From: CBDCBA01 sp965214125
Lineage (GTDB): Bacteria; Planctomycetota; Phycisphaerae; Tepidisphaerales; Tepidisphaeraceae
Assembly: GCA_965214125.1 (NCBI GenBank)
Contig: CBDCBA010000024.1
Span: 248,001-312,000 of the forward strand
Direction: 5' to 3'
DNA length: 64,000 nucleotides
Shown: piece after piece, positions 17,293 to 24,529 of the stretch
Position numbering within the stretch: the first letter of the stretch is position 1
How the letters are laid out: the number at the start of each line of letters is the position of its first letter
Translations under genes and position numbers: made by a program
The notes under the pieces: model-generated
What the model was told of the DNA's origin: nothing
Databases searched by the model: none
What the model saw: the letters and a program-made list of their open reading frames with translations, nothing else

Positions 17293-18528
17293 ATGATCGG
17301 CCCGGTGAAGCGCAGGCCCGCACGACGACCGCTTGCGCTCGCCGTCGCCGGAGCGGCCCTGTTGGCGCTCGGCGTTGGCTACCTGCTGACTGGCGCGTAC
17401 CGCCTGTCCTTCGGGACCGACTGGGCCATCCACGGCGTCGACCTGTCGCAACGCTGGCGCGAAACCCGCTACGTGCTCAAGGGGCAAAATCCCCTCGACG
17501 TCTCGGCCACTTGGTACGCCACCCGCGACGGCACGCCCCCGCCCGACATCGGCGGGCGCGACGGGAGCATGGATTGGTCGATCGGTTTCCCCAGCAACGG
17601 CGGCTATCCGCCGTGGGCGTACGCGACGGGCGCGCCGTTCATGTGGTCGGACCACTGGAACTTCACCCGGCGACTGTGGACGGGGGTGAATCTTGCCGCC
17701 GCCGCCGTGCTGGGGTGCTGGGCGTGGCGTGAGCTTCGCCCGCACGGCCGGCCGGCGGCGTGGCTGGCGACGGGCGCCGTCCTCGCCATCGGCGGCGGCT
17801 GCACGGCCGTGACGTACGGGCAATGGACGCTGCCCGTCGTCGCCGCCGCGGCCGCTTCGATCTGGCTGGCGGACGCGAAGGGGCTCACTGGCCGCGTGAC
17901 ATCGGGCCTCAGCCTTGGCGTCGCGTTGGCGAAGGTCACACTGACCGGGCCGCTGGCCGTCCCGTTCCTGATCCGCCAACGCTGGGGGTCGCTGATCGGG
18001 ATCAGCCTGCTGCTTTCAATCGGCACGGCCGCCGTTTGCTGGCGCGTCGACACGCCGCCGTGGGAGATGCTGGCCCAGATGACCGACGCCGGCGCCACCT
18101 ACGCCCACAAGGGGTACGACGCCGCCGGCCTGCTCATCGCACTGGGCGTTCCCGCCGACAAGGCCCTGAAGCCCGCGGCGTTGGGCGTGGTCGCGATCGC
18201 CGCCGCCCTGCACATCTGGGGCCGGCGGCGGGAGATGCTCTGGCACTTCGCCGTCGCCGCCGTGGCCGGGCGGTTCTGGACGTACCACAAGGGGTACGAC
18301 AACTCCATCTTGGCGTTTCTCCTGGTCGCGTTGCTCGCGGCGGCGGTGCAGTCGAGGCGGCGCGTGGCATGGGCAGCGTTTGCCGTCGTCGGCGTGTCCC
18401 TTTGGCTCCCGCCGTTGCCGGAGGATGCAGATCTTGGCCACGCGCTGCAGAGCCTCGCTTGGCTGTTCGGCTTGAGCGTTCTCGTGCTCACGCCGCCGGT
18501 CAACGCGGATGGCCCGGCGGTTGCTTAG
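17293..18528 (+). CDS. GT87-like (DUF2029) polyprenyl-phosphate-dependent membrane glycosyltransferase
   Basis: 411-aa polytopic inner-membrane protein with an Asp-containing first periplasmic loop (SFGTDWAIHGVDLSQRWRET), about nine further hydrophobic segments and the HKGYD motif twice (about residues 274-278 and 335-339). This architecture resembles GT87/GT-C glycosyltransferases that use polyprenyl-phosphate sugars, such as mycobacterial mannosyltransferases. The acceptor is unknown. The repeated HKGYD is encoded by a 14-base identical stretch ACAAGGGGTACGAC. A small membrane protein gene follows after 8 bases. Confidence 0.65.
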   Translation: MIGPVKRRPARRPLALAVAGAALLALGVGYLLTGAYRLSFGTDWAIHGVDLSQRWRETRYVLKGQNPLDVSATWYATRDGTPPPDIGGRDGSMDWSIGFPSNGGYPPWAYATGAPFMWSDHWNFTRRLWTGVNLAAAAVLGCWAWRELRPHGRPAAWLATGAVLAIGGGCTAVTYGQWTLPVVAAAAASIWLADAKGLTGRVTSGLSLGVALAKVTLTGPLAVPFLIRQRWGSLIGISLLLSIGTAAVCWRVDTPPWEMLAQMTDAGATYAHKGYDAAGLLIALGVPADKALKPAALGVVAIAAALHIWGRRREMLWHFAVAAVAGRFWTYHKGYDNSILAFLLVALLAAAVQSRRRVAWAAFAVVGVSLWLPPLPEDADLGHALQSLAWLFGLSVLVLTPPVNADGPAVA

Positions 18529-18536
18529 GATGGGCC

Positions 18537-18803
18537 ATGGCATCAAAGTCTTTGGAACGCGCGTTCGACTGGCAGGCGGACGAGGGCGAGGTGAAGTTCG
18601 CCCAAACCGTGCTCGTGCCCGGCGTGGCAGCCATCGCGGCAACGGCGATCGGCTTCGGCGTCGCCCGCGCGTGCTGCGGCGTGAACTACAGGAAGGTCGA
18701 TCCCCACCACATCCTGCCGATCGGCATGGCCGTGCTGACCGCGGGCGTCGCGGCGTGGAGCTACTTCAACCCGCAGGCCTTCGGCGGGCTTGATCGTGAA
18801 TGA
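18537..18803 (+). CDS. Small hypothetical membrane protein
   Basis: Not recognised; 88 aa from ATG 18537. It has two predicted membrane helices (VPGVAAIAATAIGFGVARACC and ILPIGMAVLTAGVAAW) joined by a short charged loop with a CC pair and HH pair. It lies 8 bases after the GT87-like gene and its stop overlaps the truncated haemoglobin start by 8 bases, so the three genes look co-transcribed. Confidence 0.6.
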   Translation: MASKSLERAFDWQADEGEVKFAQTVLVPGVAAIAATAIGFGVARACCGVNYRKVDPHHILPIGMAVLTAGVAAWSYFNPQAFGGLDRE

Positions 18804-19191
18804 TCCGGTCGGCAGCGTCGTGCCCGAGTTCGGCGCCGGCGCCGTCGCCGACGTGGTGCACCGCTTTTACGCGAAGGTGCGCCACGACGACCTGATCGGC
18901 CCGCTCTACCCGCCGGACGACTGGGACGAGGCCGAGCGCCGACTGCGCCTGTTCCTGATCCAACGCTTTGGCGGCGAGGCGACCTACAGCGACGGGCGCG
19001 GGCACCCGCGTCTGCGGATGCGCCACGCGCCGTTCGCGATCGGCCCCGACGCCGCCCGCCGCTGGCTGGAACTGATGGCCGCCGCGTTGGAGGAGTCCGT
19101 CGCCGCCGGCGCATGCCCCGCCGAACTGCCGCCGCGCGTGTGGGACTTTTTCGTGCACACGGCCACGTTCCTCGTCAACCGCCCGACTTAG
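18796..19191 (+). CDS. Truncated haemoglobin, group II (GlbO/YjbI type)
   Basis: Small haem protein for O2/NO binding or oxidative-stress handling, 131-133 aa. Seen: B-helix Tyr in HRFYAKVRHDDLIGPLY, the proximal His F8 in HPRLRMRHAPFAIG, and the G-helix Trp G8 in ARRWLELM. The HPRLRxRHxPFxIG block is diagnostic of group II. Start GTG 18796 is preferred; TTG 18790 would add two residues. It overlaps the upstream membrane protein gene by 8 bases and converges with the potassium channel gene, overlapping it by 17 bases. Confidence 0.88.
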   Translation: MNDPVGSVVPEFGAGAVADVVHRFYAKVRHDDLIGPLYPPDDWDEAERRLRLFLIQRFGGEATYSDGRGHPRLRMRHAPFAIGPDAARRWLELMAAALEESVAAGACPAELPPRVWDFFVHTATFLVNRPT

Positions 19192-19879
19192 CGTCGGCGT
19201 CGCGCTCCTTCTCATCGGCGGCCTGTTCCTTATCTTCGGCGGCCTGCTCCTTGTCCTCGGCCTCCTGCTCCTTCTCCTCGGCCTGCTCGAAATCCTTTTC
19301 GGCGCGGCGTTGCAGGAGGCTGGCGGCGGTGCTCGCGATCAGGCCGAGCGTCACGTAGCCGGTGAACGCCTGCACCGACGCGATGGCCCGGCCGATGTTC
19401 ATCGGGCTGAAGTCGCCGAAGCCGACCGTGGTGAAGGTGGCGACGCTCACGTACATCGCGTAGCGGAAGTCCCACGTCATCGCCGATGGCGATTGCGTCG
19501 AGTCGAGCACGCCCGCGTGCGTGTGGCACAATGCAAAGGCGACCAGCACGCCGATCAGCGACAGCGCGGCCAAGATGAACTCTGCAACGAAGTGGTGGTT
19601 AGCATATATGCGCTTGAGTCGCGTTGCCAGCAGCATCAGGTACGCGCAGGCATACGCGATCGCCACGCCGATGCGAAACAGGTCCCACCAGAAGCCGTCG
19701 GGCAGCACCCAGACGCTGGCGACCATCCCGATCCCCAGCAGCACGCCGATCGTGAACCAGCCGTAGGCGTCCCAAACGCGCTTGGCCGCCCGCGGCGGCG
19801 CCTTGGCGGCACGTTCGGCCATTCGCTCGTCGTCACGGGGTCGCGTGCGCATCCCACCCGTTGTCGTGCGGAAGACCAT
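19175..19879 (-). CDS. Two-pore-helix-type potassium ion channel with coiled-coil tail
   Basis: 234 aa. Four hydrophobic segments (about 43-60, 70-85, 104-120, 172-192) precede and enclose the pore loop VATFTTVGFGDFSP, a canonical TVGFGD potassium selectivity filter. The last 45 residues are a charged coiled coil built on a seven-residue repeat (EDKEQAA), encoded by 21-bp tandem repeats. Such tails often tetramerise channels. It has neither TrkA/RCK nor cyclic-nucleotide domain. Starts at 19852 or 19822 are possible alternatives. Convergent with the truncated haemoglobin gene. Confidence 0.85.
   Translation of the reverse strand: MVFRTTTGGMRTRPRDDERMAERAAKAPPRAAKRVWDAYGWFTIGVLLGIGMVASVWVLPDGFWWDLFRIGVAIAYACAYLMLLATRLKRIYANHHFVAEFILAALSLIGVLVAFALCHTHAGVLDSTQSPSAMTWDFRYAMYVSVATFTTVGFGDFSPMNIGRAIASVQAFTGYVTLGLIASTAASLLQRRAEKDFEQAEEKEQEAEDKEQAAEDKEQAADEKERDADAKSGG
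19205..19290. repeat. About four 21-bp tandem repeats in the channel gene
   Basis: Units of the type TCGGCGGCCTGCTCCTTGTC recur every 21 bases and decay toward the 3' side. On the minus strand they encode EKEQEAE/DKEQAAE/DKEQAAD coiled-coil heptads. Copy number may vary between strains. Confidence 0.75.
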
Positions 19880-19934
19880 CCTTTGGCAAGGTTCAATCGT
19901 TCGCGCGCCGGCGCTTGCCTCCTAGTCTCGCGGC

Positions 19935-20513
19935 ATGAAGAAAGTCGCCATCCTGCTGGAGAAACTGTTCGAGGACAACGAGCTTCACTACCCGAAGTTT
20001 CGGCTTCGCGAGGCGGGCTACCACGTCAATGTCATCGCTCCCAACGCCGACGAAACCTACAGCGGCAAGCACGGCACAACGCAAAAGCCCGACCGCGCCG
20101 CGAGCGACGCGAAGGCCGAGGAGTACGATCTGATTGTTATTCCCGGCGGGTTCAGCCCGGATCACATGCGGCGGAGCGAGCACCTGGTGAAGTTCGCCCG
20201 CGCCGCCGCCGACGCGGGCACGCCGATGGCCGCCATCTGTCACGGAGCGTGGCTGCTGTGCAGCACGAAGGCTTTGAAAGGTCGGCGTTGCACGAGCTTT
20301 ATGAGCATCGCCGACGACTGCCGCAACGCCGGGGCAACCTGGGTGGACGAGGCGTGCGTGGTCGACGCCAACATCATCACCGCGCGCACGCCGGACGATC
20401 TGCCGGCGTTCATGCAGGCCGTGCTCGCGACATTGAACGGCGAGACGGCGACAGGAACCAAGGGTACGCCCATCGCGCCCGCCTGGGTGCGGGAGGCATC
20501 ACCCATCGACTAG
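19935..20513 (+). CDS. DJ-1/PfpI family protein (class I glutaminase-like)
   Basis: 192 aa. Family members act as deglycases, chaperones or peptidases. Seen: N-terminal KKVAILLEKLFEDNELHYP with the conserved acidic residue near 13-15, the IVIPGGFSPDHMRR loop, and the nucleophile elbow MAAICHGAWLL with the catalytic Cys followed by His. This is the PfpI/YhbO/YraA subgroup (PGG...D.LR). Cytoplasmic, no signal. It stands alone between divergent channel and convergent membrane protein genes. Confidence 0.85.
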   Translation: MKKVAILLEKLFEDNELHYPKFRLREAGYHVNVIAPNADETYSGKHGTTQKPDRAASDAKAEEYDLIVIPGGFSPDHMRRSEHLVKFARAAADAGTPMAAICHGAWLLCSTKALKGRRCTSFMSIADDCRNAGATWVDEACVVDANIITARTPDDLPAFMQAVLATLNGETATGTKGTPIAPAWVREASPID

Positions 20514-20534
20514 CGGCGTCCTACTTTCTCGCAG

Positions 20535-21452
20535 CTATCGAACCACGCCGAAGTAAACGCGCGCGATCGAACGATAGCGGCGCGGCAGGTTGGAAACGAC
20601 CGTCTCGAGCGATGACGTTGAGGCCGAGCGCCCAGCGGCCGCAACGGGCGAACGCTCTGCGGCGGCGACACCCCCGCCAGCGGTGTCGCCCGCTCCCGCC
20701 GATGCCGCTTCGCCACTGCCGGCGCCGGCACGCTCGCCCGACGCATCCAACATCCGTGGCGGTCGCGGGCGACGCTGAACGTAATCGGCCGCTTCGTTGG
20801 CGTCTGCGCGATCGCCCGCACCCTCGCTCGCTCCGGAGACGCCGGAGCCGTAATCGCCGTCTGTTGTCGCGTTCCGCGGCCGATCGTCGGCTTGGGACGC
20901 GCGGGTGCGCGACGGTGTCAGTTGCGGCACCGACGATGCAGTGAGTTCTGCGGGGACGGCCGCGTAGGCGTTCGCTGTGGTCTCGGGCAGGACCGCGTGG
21001 GCGAGTCGCTTGAACATTGTCGGACGCTCCACCGCAACGGTCATTGTCAAGAGCAACAGTGCCGTCGTGGCCTTAGCCGATTGGCGAAGCCACCAGCCGG
21101 CGGAAACGACTGGCATCGAAATCGGCACGCGATCGGCGGCGGCGTGAACGGGCAAACCATCCGACAGTGGCATCCGCACGCTCGTGCCAAGCGTTTGCGG
21201 GAGGTGCATGGCCTGATCGAACTGGTCCGCCTGCGCCTCGACCCCGATGCGGCGAACGAGGCTCGCGGCAAGGAGCGAGAGCGCGATCACACCGATCGCC
21301 GCCGCAGCCGAAGGGATGGCCAAGGTCGTTGCGGCGACAGTCGTGAGCGTGCCCGCCGCAGCCATGGTCAAGGCCGTCGCGACGCGACGCCGCCGCGTGC
21401 GGAGGGCGGCCGCCCGCGCGCACGCGCGGCGCGTTGCCACGCCGGGCGTCAC
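20535..21452 (-). CDS. Hypothetical membrane protein coupled to a lipoprotein
   Basis: Not recognised; 305 aa from GTG 21452. Arg-rich N-terminus (cytoplasmic), two close hydrophobic helices (ALTMAAAGTLTTVAATTLAI, AAIGVIALSLLAASLV), a third near residue 125 (TTALLLLTMTVAV), then a long low-complexity Ala/Gly/Ser/Arg region ending RYRSIARVYFGVVR. Start chosen because GTG 21452 overlaps the stop of the upstream lipoprotein gene as GTGA, the classic coupling arrangement; the frame is open further upstream but overlaps that gene entirely. Confidence 0.55.
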   Translation of the reverse strand: MTPGVATRRACARAAALRTRRRRVATALTMAAAGTLTTVAATTLAIPSAAAAIGVIALSLLAASLVRRIGVEAQADQFDQAMHLPQTLGTSVRMPLSDGLPVHAAADRVPISMPVVSAGWWLRQSAKATTALLLLTMTVAVERPTMFKRLAHAVLPETTANAYAAVPAELTASSVPQLTPSRTRASQADDRPRNATTDGDYGSGVSGASEGAGDRADANEAADYVQRRPRPPRMLDASGERAGAGSGEAASAGAGDTAGGGVAAAERSPVAAAGRSASTSSLETVVSNLPRRYRSIARVYFGVVR

Positions 21453-21706
21453 CGGCCACCCCGCCCACCACTTCGCCCACGATTGTTGAGCGTGGCCGCA
21501 TCCTGCCCTGCCTCTTGGGCGGCGCGCTGCGCCTCGCCGCTGTAGGGGTCGGCGTAGAACGCGCGGCGTTGAACCTCCGTCGCGCGCAGCGGCGTGTAGG
21601 CGTAGCCGGTTTCCAAGCGATTGGCTCCGCCGCACCCGATTATCGCCAGTCCGCCGAGCAGGAGCGCGGCGGCGAGTGCGACTTGGCGAAGAGGACGGCG
21701 CATCAC
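21449..21706 (-). CDS. Small putative lipoprotein
   Basis: 85 aa with a lipoprotein signal: Arg-rich start, hydrophobic core ALAAALLLGGLAII and lipobox IIGC with Cys near residue 25. The mature part is short and polar, with YTPLRATEVQRRAFY and a Gly/Arg-rich end. No family recognised. It is followed by the membrane protein gene with a GTGA overlap and preceded by an intrinsic terminator only about 30 bases before its start. Confidence 0.6.
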   Translation of the reverse strand: MMRRPLRQVALAAALLLGGLAIIGCGGANRLETGYAYTPLRATEVQRRAFYADPYSGEAQRAAQEAGQDAATLNNRGRSGGRGGR

Positions 21707-21732
21707 GCGAAAAGCTTACGCGATTGCCGCGC

Positions 21733-21763
21733 AAAAAGACGGGCACGACCAAAAGGCCGTGCC
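21733..21763 (-). terminator. Strong rho-independent terminator, minus strand
   Basis: Stem GGCACG/CGTGCC (21742-21763, with partial extension into the loop) followed on the minus strand by CGTCTTTTT. This is the best U-tract terminator in the window. It ends a minus-strand transcript that either reads on from pcrA or begins in the gene-less stretch 21764-22131. Confidence 0.75.
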
Positions 21764-22131
21764 GTCAGGTGAGTCGTACGGGCAGCGCTGCGGCGCGCGG
21801 TGGGCGAGGAAGTGCGGACGAACCCTTTAGCACGCAGTAGGTGTGGCCCAGGCCGATGCCGCGGTGGCGGACGGGATAACCCGTCGGCCGTGCGATCGAC
21901 CCGCCGACAACGTCCCGTCTGATGCCCCGACGTGCGAGGCGATGCGGGCGTGTTCCCGGCGGGCAGCCTGGCGCCAAAAGGGTGTCCATCGGCTCGGCCA
22001 CAGTGGCCTCGCCCGATCGCCGCAGTGGTGCCGTACGTCTGCATTCTATTTCGGCACAACGCCCCACGCCAATGAACTTTCCTGACTTATTCAGGGCGTG
22101 AACCTTCAAACCCCAACCCGAACATCCGCGC
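21764..22131 (-). other. Gene-less stretch after pcrA; candidate non-coding RNA or structured 3' UTR
   Basis: 368 bases between the pcrA stop and the terminator with no believable protein (the open frames are Arg/Pro-rich shadow type). On the minus strand several helices can be drawn: CACGCC (22093-22098) with GGCGTG (22066-22071) enclosing CCTGA/TCAGG, GACGGGTTATCCCGTC (about 21870-21885), and CCACTGTGG. No match to RNase P, tmRNA, SRP or 6S RNA consensus was found by eye. Identity unknown. Confidence 0.35.
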
Positions 22132-24435
22132 TCACGCGCTCGTCAGCTTGCTGGCGGCGTACTCGAGGATCAGAGTCTTCCGCCCAGCTCGGTCGAAGTG
22201 GATGGTCGCCTTCGCGTTGCTCCCACCGGAGAGCTCGAGGATCTTGCCCGCGCCGAACGCCGGGTGCCGCACGCGCTGGCCGACGGCAAAGCGGTTCGCA
22301 AGCTTATCGCCGACGCCGTACATCTGGTCGCGCTGCTGGCTGCGCACGTCGCCGCCGAGGCCCGCGAGGCCGGTGCGGTCGATTATTTCCAGGTGTTCTT
22401 TGGGGATTTCCTGAAGGAACGGGCTCGGCACCGTCCGCTCGCGCATGCCGCGCATCGTGCGGTACTGGGCCCGGCTGAGGAAGAGCCGCCGCTGCGCCCG
22501 CGTGATGCCGACGAAGGCGAGGCGGCGTTCCTCCTCCATCTCGCGCAAGCTGTCGCGGGCGCGGCTGTGCGGCAGGCAGCCCTCTTCCAGGCCGAGCATC
22601 GCGACGACGGGGAACTCCAGGCCCTTGGCCGCGTGAAGCGTCATCAGCGTGACCGCCCCGCCGTTGCCCTCGAAGCGATCGGTGTCGCTCATCAGGGCGA
22701 TTTCGTTGAGAAAGTCCTCGAGCGTCGCCGACTCCCCCTCGGCCAATCGCGCGTCGCTGAAGTCGGCGGCGGCGCTGGCGAGCTCGAGCATGTTCTCGAC
22801 CTGCTGCTGCTCGTCGTCGCCACCACCCCCCGTCTTTCGGTAGTGAGCCTCCAAACCGCTCTCGCGGATCACGCGCGTGACGAGCGCGGGAAGGGTGTGA
22901 TCCTCGTCCGAGTCGGTGAAGAGTTCGGGAGGTTGCTCCCCCTCGACCGCGGGACGTAGTCCCGCAGCTACCTTTTCGGAGCGCACCCGCCAGCGCTCGA
23001 TCATTGCGACGAACTTCAGCAGCGACGCCTTGCCGCGGGTGCTGACGTTGCTCACCTCCTCCACGCGCGTCATTGCCTCCCACAGCCCAATGCCCTGGGC
23101 GATGCCGAACGCCTGAACGGCCTTCACGCTCGCGTCGCCGATGCCGCGGGTGGGCGTGTTGACGATTCGCGCCAGGCTCACCTCGTCGGCCGGGTTGGCG
23201 ATCACGCGCAGGTAGCCCAGCGTGTCCTTGATCTCTCGCCGCGCGTAGAACTCCGTGCCGCGAGCGATCTGGTACGGAATCTTCGCCGACCGCATCGCCC
23301 CCTCGACGACGCGGCTCAGGCTGTTCATCCGGTAAAAGATGGCCATGTCCGACCACTCGAAGTCGCCAGCGTCCTTCAGCGCTCGCATCCGCTCGGCCAC
23401 CTGCTGGGCCTCGTCGTGCTCGTCCTGGCAGGCGAGCAGCGTCACGCGGTCGCCCCCCTCGTGGTGCGGGACGAGCTTCTTTTCCTTGCGCTCGGTGTTG
23501 TTCTGGATGAGCGCATCCGCCGTCGCGAGAATCGTGGCCGTGCTGCGGTAGTTGCGCTCGAGGCGGACGACGGTGGCGTCGGGGTAATCCTGCTCGAAAT
23601 CCAGGATGTTCCGCAAATCCGCGCCCCGCCAGGCGTAAATGCTCTGGTCAGGGTCGCCCACGACGCACAGGTTCTTGTGCCGGTCGGCCAGCACGTGGGC
23701 CAGCACGTACTGGGCGCGGTTGGTGTCCTGGTATTCGTCGATGTGCAGGTAAACAAAGCGTTCCTGCAACTCCTTCAGCACGTCCGGCCGATCGCGCAGG
23801 CCGGTGACGGCCCGCAGGATCAAATCGTCGAAGTCGAGCGCCTCGTTCTTGGCCTTGAGGCTCTCGTACCTCAGGAACGCCCGCGCGACCGTCTTCTGGT
23901 AGAAATCGCTTGCGAGCGACGCGAACTCCTCGGCGGTCGCGAGGGCGTTCTTGGCGTTGCTGATCGTCGCCAGCACCTTCGTCGGCGGGAAGTTGGTGGT
24001 GCTGACGTCGAGCTCCTTCAGCGCCTGCTTCATCAGCCGGCTCTGGTCGCTTGTGTCGAAGATGCTGAAGTTCCGCGGAATGCCCAGGATGTCGCCGTAG
24101 TGGCGGAGGATGCGCAGGCAAAGCGAGTGGAACGTGCAGATCGTCGGCCCGTCGTGATGCAGGCGGCCCCAGTCGCGCAGGCGTCGGCCGTTGGCCTCCT
24201 CGACGCGCCGGCGCATCTCGGCGGCGGCCTTGTTCGTGAAGGTGATCGCGAGGATCGAGTGCGGCTCCACGCCCTGCTCGATCAGGTGGGCCACACGCCG
24301 CGTGAGCACGCGCGTCTTGCCGCTGCCGGCCCCGGCGAGGATGAGCACCGGCCCCTCCGTCGCCGTGGCCGCCGTCCGCTGCTCGGGGGTGAGATCGGCC
24401 AGTAGTTCAGATTCGGCGGCAACCGCGGTCGGCAT
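22132..24435 (-). CDS. pcrA: ATP-dependent DNA helicase PcrA/UvrD (superfamily 1)
   Basis: 3'-5' DNA helicase for repair and plasmid/rolling-circle replication, 767 aa. Motifs in order: Q-motif LTPEQRTAA, I AGAGSGKTRVL, Ia AITFTNKAAAEM, II HIDEYQDTN, III VGDPDQSIYAWRGAD, IV RLERNYRSTATIL, V VTLMTLHAAKGLEFPVV, VI EEERRLAFVGITRAQRRL. The C-terminus has the PcrA-type Tudor-like tail (VGQRVRHPAFGAGKILEL). Residues about 488-496 are encoded by a REP hairpin (22947-22972) read in frame. It is followed by a long gene-less stretch and terminator; upstream sits a REPIN. Confidence 0.95.
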   Translation of the reverse strand: MPTAVAAESELLADLTPEQRTAATATEGPVLILAGAGSGKTRVLTRRVAHLIEQGVEPHSILAITFTNKAAAEMRRRVEEANGRRLRDWGRLHHDGPTICTFHSLCLRILRHYGDILGIPRNFSIFDTSDQSRLMKQALKELDVSTTNFPPTKVLATISNAKNALATAEEFASLASDFYQKTVARAFLRYESLKAKNEALDFDDLILRAVTGLRDRPDVLKELQERFVYLHIDEYQDTNRAQYVLAHVLADRHKNLCVVGDPDQSIYAWRGADLRNILDFEQDYPDATVVRLERNYRSTATILATADALIQNNTERKEKKLVPHHEGGDRVTLLACQDEHDEAQQVAERMRALKDAGDFEWSDMAIFYRMNSLSRVVEGAMRSAKIPYQIARGTEFYARREIKDTLGYLRVIANPADEVSLARIVNTPTRGIGDASVKAVQAFGIAQGIGLWEAMTRVEEVSNVSTRGKASLLKFVAMIERWRVRSEKVAAGLRPAVEGEQPPELFTDSDEDHTLPALVTRVIRESGLEAHYRKTGGGGDDEQQQVENMLELASAAADFSDARLAEGESATLEDFLNEIALMSDTDRFEGNGGAVTLMTLHAAKGLEFPVVAMLGLEEGCLPHSRARDSLREMEEERRLAFVGITRAQRRLFLSRAQYRTMRGMRERTVPSPFLQEIPKEHLEIIDRTGLAGLGGDVRSQQRDQMYGVGDKLANRFAVGQRVRHPAFGAGKILELSGGSNAKATIHFDRAGRKTLILEYAASKLTSA
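22947..22972 (-). repeat. Single REP-type hairpin inside pcrA, in frame
   Basis: On the minus strand: GGTAGCT then the palindrome GCGGGAC-TAC-GTCCCGC. It has the GTAG head followed by a hairpin, as one REP arm, and is read as VAAGLRPAV within pcrA, in a region between helicase motifs where a short insertion would be tolerated. No partner arm was found nearby. Confidence 0.65.
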
Positions 24436-24474
24436 GGCGGCAGTGTAGCGAGGTCGGATTCTGTTCGGTTCGCT

Positions 24475-24529
24475 GTAGGGTGGGCACGGCCCACTGTCCG
24501 GATCAGATGGTGGGCCGTGCCCACCCTAC
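24475..24529. repeat. REPIN between pcrA and FtsX permease; supplies the permease stop
   Basis: Arms 24475-24494 and 24510-24529 are exact 20-bp complements, each GTAG plus GGTGGGC-ACG-GCCCAC(C), with 15-base spacer. The same type occurs at 43244-43312. The TAG at 24528-24526 on the minus strand, part of the right arm head, is the stop codon of the upstream permease gene. Confidence 0.88.

Noticed and set aside
21960..22060. Cobalamin riboswitch on the minus strand, suggested by GGCCACTGTGG and GCCAGGCTGCC
   Set aside because: The upstream GGTGxxAATCC-type element and proper B12-box are absent, and neighbouring genes have no cobalamin connection.
21780..22090. RNase P RNA on the plus strand, suggested by GAGGAAGTGCGGAC near 21806
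   Set aside because: It only resembles the conserved GAGGAAAGTCCGGGC core. The remaining universal blocks (ACAGAA region, P4 pairing) are missing.
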